This document shows positions 28,548 through 35,886 of a stretch of 64,000 bases of DNA, piece by piece. Location: NCBI GenBank assembly GCA_905182735.1, contig CAJJCT010000012.1:1-64000 (forward strand), written 5' to 3'. The first letter of the stretch is position 1. Every line of letters begins with the position of its first letter. The notes beneath the pieces were generated by a model. That model saw only the letters and a list, made by a program, of their open reading frames with translations. It had not been told where the DNA came from and made no database searches. Position numbers and translations under genes: made by a program. This DNA comes from Candidatus Marivariicella framensis (GTDB lineage: Bacteria > Bacteroidota > Bacteroidia > Flavobacteriales > Flavobacteriaceae).

Positions 28548-30511
28548 AAGTTCAAGTTGATGGTTTTAACTTTATTTAAAGAAGTTCCTGGTGCCACAGA
28601 CTGCCTTTTAACTTTCCCTTTCTTTCCTTGTATATTTACTTTTATATTTTTATTTTCAAGAAAAGCTATAGCATCCATTGCTTCAGCTCCTACCATATTT
28701 GGCAGTATGTTATTGGATTCAAATAAAGTGTTTTTAGAAATTTTTAAATTTTGCATAGAAATTTCAACCTCTTTAGGTATACCTGTATAAATTTTCTTTG
28801 CTATTTTTTTAAAGACAGGCGCTGCAACTTGAGCTCCATAATACCCTTTATCTTTATTAGGTTTGCTAATAACTACTATACAAGAGTATTTTGGTTTTTC
28901 AGCAGGAAAATAACCAACAAAGCTTGATATATATTCTGTTGAATTTGTAGTATAAGCGGTTTGAGTGGTGCCTGTCTTTCCTGCAATAGTAAAATTTTTA
29001 TCTTTTATGTTATTTGCAGTACCCCACTCTTTATCTACAACGTTAAACAACATTTTCTTTACTGCTAAAAGTGTAGACTCTGAACAAACAGAAGGGTTTA
29101 ACACCTCCCTTGAAAATTCAATGTGAGGTTTTGCGCCTAAACGACCTATCTTATCAATAAAATTTGGTTTAACCATTACACCATTATTTGCTATTGCATT
29201 ATAAAAGGTGAGTATTTGTAAAGGTGTTAATGAAACTCCATATCCCCATGCCATCCATGGTAAACTAATTCCACTCCACTCATTATCTGTTGGATAGGGT
29301 ATTTTTGGATTTGCCTCCCCTTTTATAGGGATATTTAATGGCTTATGAAGCCCCATATTATATATTCGATCTACAAATTGTTTTGGCTTATTTTTATAAT
29401 TATCATATATGATTTTTACAATTCCTGTGTTAGAAGAAACCTCAAAAACTTTAGATACGGATATAGAACCATATCCTCCTTTTTGTGAATCTTTTATCTT
29501 TTTTCCATAAATAATTCTTTCTCCGTCTCCTGTATCTATTATATCTGTAGGTTTAACAATATTATCCTCCAAAGCTGCAATAATACTAATTAATTTAAAT
29601 GTAGATCCAGGCTCTTGAGCTGATCCTACAGCATAGTTTAATTTTTCAAAATATGTTTTCTTAGAAGTAATTCCAAGATTTGAAATAGCTTTAATTGCTC
29701 CAGTTTCTACCTCCATTACTACAACTGTTCCACTATCAGCTTCATATTTTTCCAATTGTTCTAAAAGTGAGTTATGAGCTATGTCTTGAAAATTTATATT
29801 TATAGTTGTATAAATATCGTATCCCTCTGTGGGCTCTTTTTCATTTATATTATTAATTGATTTCCATTTACCATTAGCTATTTTTCTTTTCAACCTATAC
29901 CCTTCTTTTCCTTTTAACAAACTTCCATATGCACCTTCAAGGCCTACTCTTAAAAATGTACCATCTAAATGAGGACGTTCATAACCAATTGTTCTTTCTG
30001 CAATTTTCCCTAGAGGCCTTTCTCTGGTCACTTTCTGTTCAATTATTAAACCTCCTTTATATGATGGAAAGTTAAAAAGAGGTAATTTTTTTAAAGCTTT
30101 TTGTTGAGAGTAGCTCAGATTTTTTCCAACCAACCAATAACGATTATTTTTATACCTAGCTTCTTCTAAATCTATTTTTGTTTTCAATAAATCTTTATTA
30201 GTAATCCTAGAAATTCCAACAGCTAATTTTTCTTTATTTTTTTTAAAATTTTTATCTGAAACTACTTTTGAATCCCATCTTAATTCATATTTAACTACTG
30301 AAGTTGCTAATAAACTTTGATCATCAGAGTATATGTTTCCAGGAATAGGTTTTACTATAATATTTTTAAGAGTTCTTTCTTTTGCAATTTTTTTATATTT
30401 ATCCCCTTCTATTATCTGAATATAAATAAGCTTAGAACATAAGGTTATAGATAATAAGATCAGGATGGAAATAACAAAATAAAACCGAAAATTAAAATTT
30501 CTAAATTTCAT
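28544..30511 (-). CDS. ftsI: Class B penicillin-binding protein FtsI/PBP3 with PASTA domain
   Basis: Septal transpeptidase, membrane-anchored by one N-terminal span (about 8-27). After the dimerisation domain comes the penicillin-binding domain with the three active-site motifs: SxxK in EPGSTFKLIS, SxN in SSNTGIVK and KTG in AGKTGTTQTAY. A C-terminal PASTA domain (about 590-655, NILPNMVGAEAMDAIAFLE) follows, as in many Bacteroidota and Gram-positive homologues but not E. coli. Length 655 aa. It overlaps ftsL and murE by 4 bases each and probably works with FtsW. Confidence 0.95.
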   Translation of the reverse strand: MKFRNFNFRFYFVISILILLSITLCSKLIYIQIIEGDKYKKIAKERTLKNIIVKPIPGNIYSDDQSLLATSVVKYELRWDSKVVSDKNFKKNKEKLAVGISRITNKDLLKTKIDLEEARYKNNRYWLVGKNLSYSQQKALKKLPLFNFPSYKGGLIIEQKVTRERPLGKIAERTIGYERPHLDGTFLRVGLEGAYGSLLKGKEGYRLKRKIANGKWKSINNINEKEPTEGYDIYTTININFQDIAHNSLLEQLEKYEADSGTVVVMEVETGAIKAISNLGITSKKTYFEKLNYAVGSAQEPGSTFKLISIIAALEDNIVKPTDIIDTGDGERIIYGKKIKDSQKGGYGSISVSKVFEVSSNTGIVKIIYDNYKNKPKQFVDRIYNMGLHKPLNIPIKGEANPKIPYPTDNEWSGISLPWMAWGYGVSLTPLQILTFYNAIANNGVMVKPNFIDKIGRLGAKPHIEFSREVLNPSVCSESTLLAVKKMLFNVVDKEWGTANNIKDKNFTIAGKTGTTQTAYTTNSTEYISSFVGYFPAEKPKYSCIVVISKPNKDKGYYGAQVAAPVFKKIAKKIYTGIPKEVEISMQNLKISKNTLFESNNILPNMVGAEAMDAIAFLENKNIKVNIQGKKGKVKRQSVAPGTSLNKVKTINLNL

Positions 30512-30819
30512 TTTGTTACAATAATTTTTATTGGTGGTCTTTCAGAGGAAACTATTCCTTTATGAGATAGTAAATTGATTACATTAGTTTCCATTTTTAA
30601 TTTCATCAGATATGTTCTCTGTTCAACAAACTCACTTTTTAGTGATTTAATTTTTTCATTCAAATTTGCTATTTTAAATATTTTTCTATCAGCAGAATGA
30701 CCAATTGATATCATGGTTAAAGCTAAAATTGAAAAAAATAAAATCATTCTCCAATTTTTAAAAGAATCTTCTTTAATCAAAAACTCCATTTTTAAAAAAG
30801 AAATAATTTTTTTAATCAT
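30508..30819 (-). CDS. ftsL: FtsL-like cell division protein
   Basis: A 103-aa bitopic protein. A cytoplasmic head of about 25 residues is followed by one membrane span (MILFFSILALTMISIGHS, about 25-43) and a short periplasmic region with heptad-like hydrophobic spacing (IANLNEKIKSLKSEFVEQRTYLMKL), suggesting a coiled coil. Sequence similarity to proteobacterial FtsL is slight. The call rests on size, topology and position between rsmH and ftsI. It probably joins FtsQ and an FtsB-like partner in the divisome. Confidence 0.85.
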   Translation of the reverse strand: MIKKIISFLKMEFLIKEDSFKNWRMILFFSILALTMISIGHSADRKIFKIANLNEKIKSLKSEFVEQRTYLMKLKMETNVINLLSHKGIVSSERPPIKIIVTK

Positions 30820-30832
30820 ATGATTTATTTAA

Positions 30833-31726
30833 CTATACTTTTTCAGCTATTCTAAGTTTAGCACTTCTAGACCTATTGTTTTTATTTATTTCATCTGAGG
30901 AAGGTACTTGAACACCTCCTATTTTTTTGAAAGGCAAGTTTGTGTTTCCGTATACATCTTTATCTGCCTCACCTTGAAACTTGCCTTCTCTTATAAATCG
31001 TTTCACTAAACGATCTTCTAAAGAGTGATATGATATACAGACCAACCTGCCTCCAGGAGACAATGAATGGGGTGTTTGAATTAAAAAATCTTTAATAACT
31101 TCTAATTCATCATTTACTTCTATCCTAAGAGCCTGGAAAAGCTGTGCCAATGTTTTATTTAAAAACCTATCAGGCAGGATAGACTCAACTACTCTTCTTA
31201 ATTCAGCTGTTGTTAATATGGGAGCAATTGACCGTTGGACACCAATAACCGCAGCCAATTGCTTTGAATTTCTTAACTCCCCATAATCCTTGAATAACTT
31301 AACTAAATCTTCTACAGAATATTCATTTATAATATTGAATGCTGATAAAGTTTGGGTTTTATCCATTCTCATGTCAAGCGGACCATTAAAACGCGTTGAA
31401 AAACCTCTTTCCTTAGAGTCAAATTGGTGAGAAGAAACACCAAAATCAGCTAAAATTCCATCGACTTTATTTATGCCATTTAATTTCAAAAACCTGTTTA
31501 GATATCTAAAATTTGATGAAATAAATAAAATTCTATTATCATTTAATCTATTACTCATTGCATCTTCATCATGATCAAAAGCAATAAGCTTTCCCTTGTC
31601 AGATAGTTTTTCTAAAATCACCTTACTATGCCCTCCTCCTCCATAAGTAACATCAACATAAACTCCATCAGACTTTATTTCTAAGCCATTTATTGATCGT
31701 TCGAGAAGAACTGGTTTATGATACAT
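30833..31726 (-). CDS. rsmH: 16S rRNA m4C1402 N4-methyltransferase RsmH (MraW)
   Basis: SAM-dependent methyltransferase acting on C1402 in the decoding centre of 16S rRNA. Motifs: MYHKPVLLERSINGL at the start, VDVTYGGGGHSKVILE (SAM loop), ADFGVSSHQFDSKERGFSTR, RIEVNDELE and CISYHSLEDRLVKRFIREG. I choose the start at 31726, which begins with the conserved MYHKPVLL (297 aa). The frame is open to 31744, which would only add a nonconserved MITIIK. The gene overlaps mraZ by 11 bases. Confidence 0.96.
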   Translation of the reverse strand: MYHKPVLLERSINGLEIKSDGVYVDVTYGGGGHSKVILEKLSDKGKLIAFDHDEDAMSNRLNDNRILFISSNFRYLNRFLKLNGINKVDGILADFGVSSHQFDSKERGFSTRFNGPLDMRMDKTQTLSAFNIINEYSVEDLVKLFKDYGELRNSKQLAAVIGVQRSIAPILTTAELRRVVESILPDRFLNKTLAQLFQALRIEVNDELEVIKDFLIQTPHSLSPGGRLVCISYHSLEDRLVKRFIREGKFQGEADKDVYGNTNLPFKKIGGVQVPSSDEINKNNRSRSAKLRIAEKV

Positions 31727-32183
31727 CTTTATTATTGTTATCACCCATTACGTCTTCAGCTAATGATCCAAAGTCAACTGTTGCTGCGTTAATTGACTCC
31801 TCATAAAGGTCTTTATCCCAAACTTCAAGTATGTTAACTGCTGAAGAAACTACAACTTCTTTTTTAATTTCAGCATGTAATATTAAGTCGCGAGGAATTA
31901 GTAGTCTACCTGAAGAATCAATATTTACAATTTTAACACCAGCAGTAAATCTTCTTATAAAGTCATTATTTTTTTTATTAAATCGGTTTAAAGCATTTAC
32001 TTTTTCCATTAACAAAGTCCACTCTGACATAGGGTATAATTCCAAGCAAGAATTAAAAACTGCTCTTTTAATAACAAAACTCTCTGTTATAGCATTAGAT
32101 ATTTGCTTTTTTAAAGACACAGGGATCATTATCCTTGATTTATCATCTGCTTTGCACTCGAAAGTTCCTATAAAATGACTCAT
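31716..32183 (-). CDS. mraZ: Transcriptional regulator MraZ
   Basis: Ring-forming DNA-binding protein with two SpoVT/AbrB-type half-domains (FECKADDKSRIMIPVSLK near the N-terminus and IVNIDSSGRLLIPRDLI in the middle). MraZ proteins bind direct repeats ahead of their own operon and adjust dcw expression. The ATG at 32183 gives 155 aa; a TTG one codon upstream is in frame but unnecessary. It is the first gene of the dcw cluster. A candidate operator of three 10-base repeats lies 39-68 bases upstream of the start. Confidence 0.95.
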   Translation of the reverse strand: MSHFIGTFECKADDKSRIMIPVSLKKQISNAITESFVIKRAVFNSCLELYPMSEWTLLMEKVNALNRFNKKNNDFIRRFTAGVKIVNIDSSGRLLIPRDLILHAEIKKEVVVSSAVNILEVWDKDLYEESINAATVDFGSLAEDVMGDNNNKDVS

Positions 32184-32208
32184 CAATTAAAATTAACTCG
32201 TTAATAAT

Positions 32209-32216
32209 CAAATATA
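32209..32216 (-). promoter_or_regulatory. Putative -7 element (TATATTTG) of the mraZ/dcw promoter
   Basis: Exact TAnnTTTG match on the minus strand, 25 bases ahead of the mraZ ATG. The region where a -33 would fall is inside the repeat block at 32222-32251, so a protein bound there would compete with RNA polymerase. Confidence 0.6.
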
Positions 32217-32221
32217 AATAA

Positions 32222-32251
32222 TATTTTACCACATTTTACCAGATAAAACCA
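32222..32251 (-). promoter_or_regulatory. Candidate MraZ operator: three 10-base direct repeats
   Basis: On the minus strand three consecutive decamers read TGGTTTTATC, TGGTAAAATG and TGGTAAAATA. They share TGGT at an exact 10-base period. They lie just upstream of the mraZ -7 box, over the -33 region. E. coli MraZ binds three TGGGN repeats separated by five bases, which is the same 10-base period. Binding is inferred from this likeness and from position. Confidence 0.6.
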
Positions 32252-32328
32252 CTTATTTCCTTTTTTTTCTTAACAATCCTCCTATGTATTCAAATTCAAT
32301 TAAAGTGCTATATTGGAAACTAATTGAA

Positions 32329-32336
32329 TATATTTG
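32329..32336 (+). promoter_or_regulatory. Putative -7 element (TATATTTG) for the hydrolase-engB unit
   Basis: Exact TAnnTTTG match 12 bases before the ATG at 32349. The in-frame TTG at 32334 lies inside this box, so translation must begin downstream. A TTG upstream (32313-32315) is too close for a good -33. Confidence 0.5.
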
Positions 32337-32348
32337 TCAATTCAGAAC

Positions 32349-33122
32349 ATGAAAATGAATCATTTGAATCTAATAGAAGAGAACTCATTTAAGTATGTTC
32401 AATCCGGAGAAGGGCAGCCAATAATAATCCTGCACGGATTGATGGGAGGACTGAGTAATTTTGATAAAGTATTGTTGTTTTTTCCACAAAAAGGATATAA
32501 GGTTATAATACCAATACTTCCCTTATATGACAAACCAATACTTGAAACAACTGTAAAGGCGTTTGCAGAATACTTAAATGACTTTTTATTGTATAAAAAA
32601 TTAGATTCTGTTATCCTTCTTGGAAATTCCTTAGGCGGACATATAGCCCTATTTTTTGCCAAAATATTTAAACCAAAGGTTATTGGACTTATTCTTACAG
32701 GTAGTTCGGGTCTCTATGAAAACTCTATGGGTGATGGATATCCAAAACGCGGTAACTATAATTATATTAAAACAAAAACAGAAGAAGTGTTTTTTAATTC
32801 AAAAATTGCAACAAAAGAACTAGTTGATGAGGTTTTTGAAACAGTTAATGACAGAAATAAATTAATTAAAACACTAACTATAGCCAAAAGTGCCATTAGA
32901 CATAATATGGCTAATGATCTTCCAAATATTAAAAATCCAACATTAATAATCTGGGGTAAACAGGACAGTGTAACCCCTCCCAGTGTTGCAAAAGAATTCG
33001 ACAGCCTTCTTCCTAACTCAAGTCTTATTTGGATAAACAACTGTGGACATGCACCAATGATGGAACATCCAGATGAATTTAACACCCTTGTTTTTGAATG
33101 GCTTCAAAAAAAGAGATTTTGA
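32349..33122 (+). CDS. Alpha/beta hydrolase
   Basis: Alpha/beta-fold hydrolase with a complete triad: oxyanion region IILHGLMGG, nucleophile elbow GNSLGG, acid in IIWGKQDSVTPP and His in NNCGHAPMMEHP. The cap region is small. Substrate unknown; similar proteins beside engB in Flavobacteria are annotated only as hydrolases. I start at ATG 32349 (257 aa); ATG 32355 is also possible, and the TTG at 32334 is excluded by the promoter box. It is divergent from mraZ and 3 bases ahead of engB. Confidence 0.88.
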   Translation: MKMNHLNLIEENSFKYVQSGEGQPIIILHGLMGGLSNFDKVLLFFPQKGYKVIIPILPLYDKPILETTVKAFAEYLNDFLLYKKLDSVILLGNSLGGHIALFFAKIFKPKVIGLILTGSSGLYENSMGDGYPKRGNYNYIKTKTEEVFFNSKIATKELVDEVFETVNDRNKLIKTLTIAKSAIRHNMANDLPNIKNPTLIIWGKQDSVTPPSVAKEFDSLLPNSSLIWINNCGHAPMMEHPDEFNTLVFEWLQKKRF

Positions 33123-33125
33123 GTT

Positions 33126-33722
33126 ATGAAAGTTACAAGCTCTGAGTTTTTAATAAGTAATTCGAATGTTAATAAATGTCCCAGTAATAATTTATCTGAC
33201 TATGCCTTTATAGGTAGATCTAATGTCGGTAAATCTTCATTGATAAATGCTTTATGTAATAAAAAATCATTAGCTAAAACTTCCTCGAGACCTGGTAAAA
33301 CTCAATTAATAAATCATTTTCTGATAAATAATAGTTGGCATTTGGTTGATCTGCCTGGCTATGGATATGCAAGAACATCAAAAACCCAAAAGAAAATATT
33401 TCAAAAGTTTATAACTGAATATTTTAATGAAAGAAAGCAATTGGTTTCTGCTTTTGTTTTAATTGACATAAGACACGAACCCCAACCTATTGATTTAGAC
33501 TTCATGTATTGGCTAGGGGAAAAAGAAATTCCATTTTCGATAATTTTTACTAAATCAGATAAATTAAAACCTAATAAAATAAAAATAAATATTGAAAATT
33601 ATTTTAAAAAAATGAATGATCAATGGAATTCTTTTCCAGTTCATTTTATTACTTCTGCCGCAAAAAAAAACGGCATTAAAGATGTTTTAATATACATCGA
33701 CCAACTTAACGGTTTAAAATAA
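33126..33722 (+). CDS. engB: Ribosome biogenesis GTP-binding protein EngB (YsxC/YihA)
   Basis: TrmE-Era-Obg class GTPase needed for large ribosomal subunit assembly. G-motifs: G1 GRSNVGKS (30-37), G2 region SSRPGKTQLINHF, G3 VDLPGYGYA, G4 TKSDK and G5 TSAAKKNG. Length 198 aa is normal. It follows the hydrolase by 3 bases. Its stop is 2 bases from the converging gldC stop. Confidence 0.96.
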   Translation: MKVTSSEFLISNSNVNKCPSNNLSDYAFIGRSNVGKSSLINALCNKKSLAKTSSRPGKTQLINHFLINNSWHLVDLPGYGYARTSKTQKKIFQKFITEYFNERKQLVSAFVLIDIRHEPQPIDLDFMYWLGEKEIPFSIIFTKSDKLKPNKIKINIENYFKKMNDQWNSFPVHFITSAAKKNGIKDVLIYIDQLNGLK

Positions 33723-33724
33723 AA

Positions 33725-34057
33725 TTACTTTAAGTCCATTTTTTCAGCAAAATAATCACAAAAGTCATTCATTGTTGAAGTCATCTTTTCATCTTGAGTT
33801 GCTCTATGAAATGTATTGGTCATGCTAATCAAGCTTTGATGAAAAAACTGTTTCATCTCATTTAAAGGCATCTCTTTTACCCAAAGATCCATTCTAAGAG
33901 ATTCTTTACTTTCTCCATCCCAAAAAGTTAAAAGCATAGCCATAGCCTCCTGATTATTCACTCCTCCATCAGGAGCAGACCATTTTATACTTTCAGGTAT
34001 TTTGTTTTCATCTAAACTAACATTAATTGTAATTGGGGCTTGTTTTTTTACTGCCAT
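33725..34057 (-). CDS. gldC: Gliding motility protein GldC
   Basis: A 110-aa soluble protein recognised as GldC, which in Flavobacterium johnsoniae improves but is not essential for gliding and acts with the neighbouring gldB. Segments PITINVSLDENKIPESIKWSA, MAMLLTFWDG and MRMDLWVKEMPL-like SLRMDLWVKEMP are typical. There is no signal peptide or membrane span. Molecular function is unknown. It overlaps gldB by 10 bases, so the pair is translationally coupled. Confidence 0.92.
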   Translation of the reverse strand: MAVKKQAPITINVSLDENKIPESIKWSAPDGGVNNQEAMAMLLTFWDGESKESLRMDLWVKEMPLNEMKQFFHQSLISMTNTFHRATQDEKMTSTMNDFCDYFAEKMDLK

Positions 34058-35031
34058 ATTCTTCTTGGTTTGTACTTTGATTTATTAAATAATTCTTCTG
34101 CTGGAAGATCTAATATTTCATACAACTCAGCATCAGGAAACTCATCTGAATATGATCTTACTATCTGCCAGCCTATCCATTGGCCAATTCTACCCGGAGA
34201 ATCGTTGTCTATTTCTAGATAAAATTTCGAAAAAGGTGCTGGAAGAAGAAATCTATCATCTAGCCTGTCGTCTGTATCATATAATAATTGTTTTTCAATA
34301 ATATATTGCCATATAAATAATTCATTTTTATTAACCCAAGTATTTTCTTCTTCGGAATAGTTGATTTTAACCGCATCACTACTATGCATCATTATTATGT
34401 CTTTAAAATATAATTGCTTTCCGTAAAATATCATTTTAGATAAAAAATTTCTTTCTGAATGTTTTATAATTGTTTTATTGGCATATTTTTCTGCAATATT
34501 TGACAATAAATAATTTATATCCATACCATTCTTTACAAAAAGAGGGATTCCATCATACAGACTATGATTTGCACCCAAATAAGAGTCAATTGAAATTATA
34601 AGTAACGTGTCTGCTAATATTAATTTATTTTCATAGTCAACATTATTAATCACAGAAATAATTCTGGGCACTTTAACTTGAGGAAACTCGTATTTTAAAT
34701 GTTTATAAAAGTGAGACATGTCATCCTCGATTTCGTTAAAATCTTTAAACTTATTAGTTACAGCCTTTTTCAGCAAATTGTATAAGGTGTCATTAGACTT
34801 ATTTAACCAGAAAGTATTTGAATAATTACTAGGAAACAAAAAAGGATATTTTTTCTTTATGTTAGAAATATTTGATTCAGATAAAGTGTCAAACACTTCA
34901 TCAAATCGATCAACCTTAACTTTAACTTCAATAGAGTTAACTTTAGTTTCTTTATTATTAATATTATTACACCTTATATTTAATAAAAATATAGTAAAAA
35001 AAAGAAAAGTTGTAAAACGATACTTTTTCAA
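34048..35031 (-). CDS. gldB: Gliding motility lipoprotein GldB
   Basis: Lipoprotein required for gliding and linked to type IX secretion in Flavobacterium. A signal peptide (KKYRFTTFLFFTIFLLNIRC) ends in a lipobox cysteine, and the family region follows, including IDSYLGANHSLYDGIP, GRIGQWIGWQIVRSY and the C-terminal KSKYKPRRIW. No ATG precedes the signal peptide. TTG codons at 35031, 35049 and 35067 are in frame. I prefer 35031 (327 aa) because 35067 lies inside a TAAGTTTG box and would be upstream of the likely transcription start. Divergent from nadE. Confidence 0.9.
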   Translation of the reverse strand: MKKYRFTTFLFFTIFLLNIRCNNINNKETKVNSIEVKVKVDRFDEVFDTLSESNISNIKKKYPFLFPSNYSNTFWLNKSNDTLYNLLKKAVTNKFKDFNEIEDDMSHFYKHLKYEFPQVKVPRIISVINNVDYENKLILADTLLIISIDSYLGANHSLYDGIPLFVKNGMDINYLLSNIAEKYANKTIIKHSERNFLSKMIFYGKQLYFKDIIMMHSSDAVKINYSEEENTWVNKNELFIWQYIIEKQLLYDTDDRLDDRFLLPAPFSKFYLEIDNDSPGRIGQWIGWQIVRSYSDEFPDAELYEILDLPAEELFNKSKYKPRRIWQ

Positions 35032-35032
35032 A

Positions 35033-35062
35033 TTGAGTTTAGCTTTCAAATTTTTATCTTTG
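35033..35062 (+). promoter_or_regulatory. Putative nadE promoter (TTG - 19 - TATCTTTG)
   Basis: TTG at 35033-35035 and TATCTTTG at 35055-35062 are 19 bases apart, an exact fit to the Bacteroidota consensus. The start site would be near 35066, about 29 bases ahead of the nadE ATG. It overlaps the region immediately upstream of the preferred gldB start. Confidence 0.65.
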
Positions 35063-35064
35063 CA

Positions 35065-35072
35065 CAAACTTA
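35065..35072 (-). promoter_or_regulatory. Putative -7 element (TAAGTTTG) for gldB-gldC
   Basis: The minus strand reads TAAGTTTG, matching TAnnTTTG, with a predicted start near 35061. It lies only 2 bases from the opposite-strand nadE -7 box. No -33 TTG is seen at the standard distance, so confidence is lower than for nadE. Confidence 0.45.
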
Positions 35073-35094
35073 CACTCTATAATAGAATTATTAA

Positions 35095-35886
35095 ATGAAA
35101 TCTCCTGAAAAAGTAAAAAAATATATTGTTAATTGGCTTAAAGAATACCTTGTTAACTCAAAACAAAAAGGTTTTGTCGTAGGAGTTTCAGGTGGAATTG
35201 ATTCTGCTCTTACTTCAACATTATGTGCGTTAACTGAGTTTCCAGTTCACGCCATTGAAATGCCAATTCATCAAAATAAAAATGAAATTTCTAGATCAAA
35301 AGATCACATAAAATGGCTTACCTCTAATCATGAAAATGTTAAGTCGTTTTCTCATTCTCTCACAAATGTGTTTGATACATTCAAAGATGAGATTGAAATA
35401 GAAAGAAGAGGGAAACTAGATTTGCTTAGCCTAGCAAACACAAGAGCCAGGTTAAGAATGGCTACTTTATATTATTTTGCAGGGTCTTATAAATGCATAG
35501 TAGCTGGTACTGGGAATAAAGTTGAAGATTTTGGAGTAGGGTTTTATACGAAATATGGAGACGGAGGAGTAGATATAAGCCCAATAGCTGACTTAATAAA
35601 ATCGGAAGTTTTTTCATTAGCATCTCATTTAAATATAATAAAAAGTATTTTGACTACAAAACCCACTGATGGTCTTTGGGATGACGGAAGGACAGATGAA
35701 GATCAAATTGGAGCTAGCTATAAAGACTTAGAAAAGGCAATGGAATTAATTGAAAGAAAAATCCCTGATAATAATCTAACCGAAAAAGAAGTTAAGACAA
35801 GAAAAATATATCAAAAACTTAACTCTCAAAACAAACATAAGATGTTGCCAATTCCAGTATGCAATATTCCAAAAAAATATTTATAG
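35095..35886 (+). CDS. nadE: NAD+ synthetase (ammonia-dependent type)
   Basis: Final step of NAD synthesis: amidation of deamido-NAD using ATP. The N-type ATP pyrophosphatase loop SGGIDS (32-37) is intact, with NTRARLRMATLYYFA, GTGNKVEDFGVGFYTKYGDGGVDISPIADL and KPTDGLWDDGRTDEDQIG, all NadE signatures. At 263 aa it has no glutaminase domain, so it should use free ammonia. Its stop overlaps the dnaG stop on the other strand by 6 bases. Confidence 0.96.
   Translation: MKSPEKVKKYIVNWLKEYLVNSKQKGFVVGVSGGIDSALTSTLCALTEFPVHAIEMPIHQNKNEISRSKDHIKWLTSNHENVKSFSHSLTNVFDTFKDEIEIERRGKLDLLSLANTRARLRMATLYYFAGSYKCIVAGTGNKVEDFGVGFYTKYGDGGVDISPIADLIKSEVFSLASHLNIIKSILTTKPTDGLWDDGRTDEDQIGASYKDLEKAMELIERKIPDNNLTEKEVKTRKIYQKLNSQNKHKMLPIPVCNIPKKYL

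Noticed and set aside
28557-28790. Open frame on the plus strand inside ftsI
   Set aside because: Antisense to the conserved PASTA-coding region; codon pattern follows the ftsI frame.
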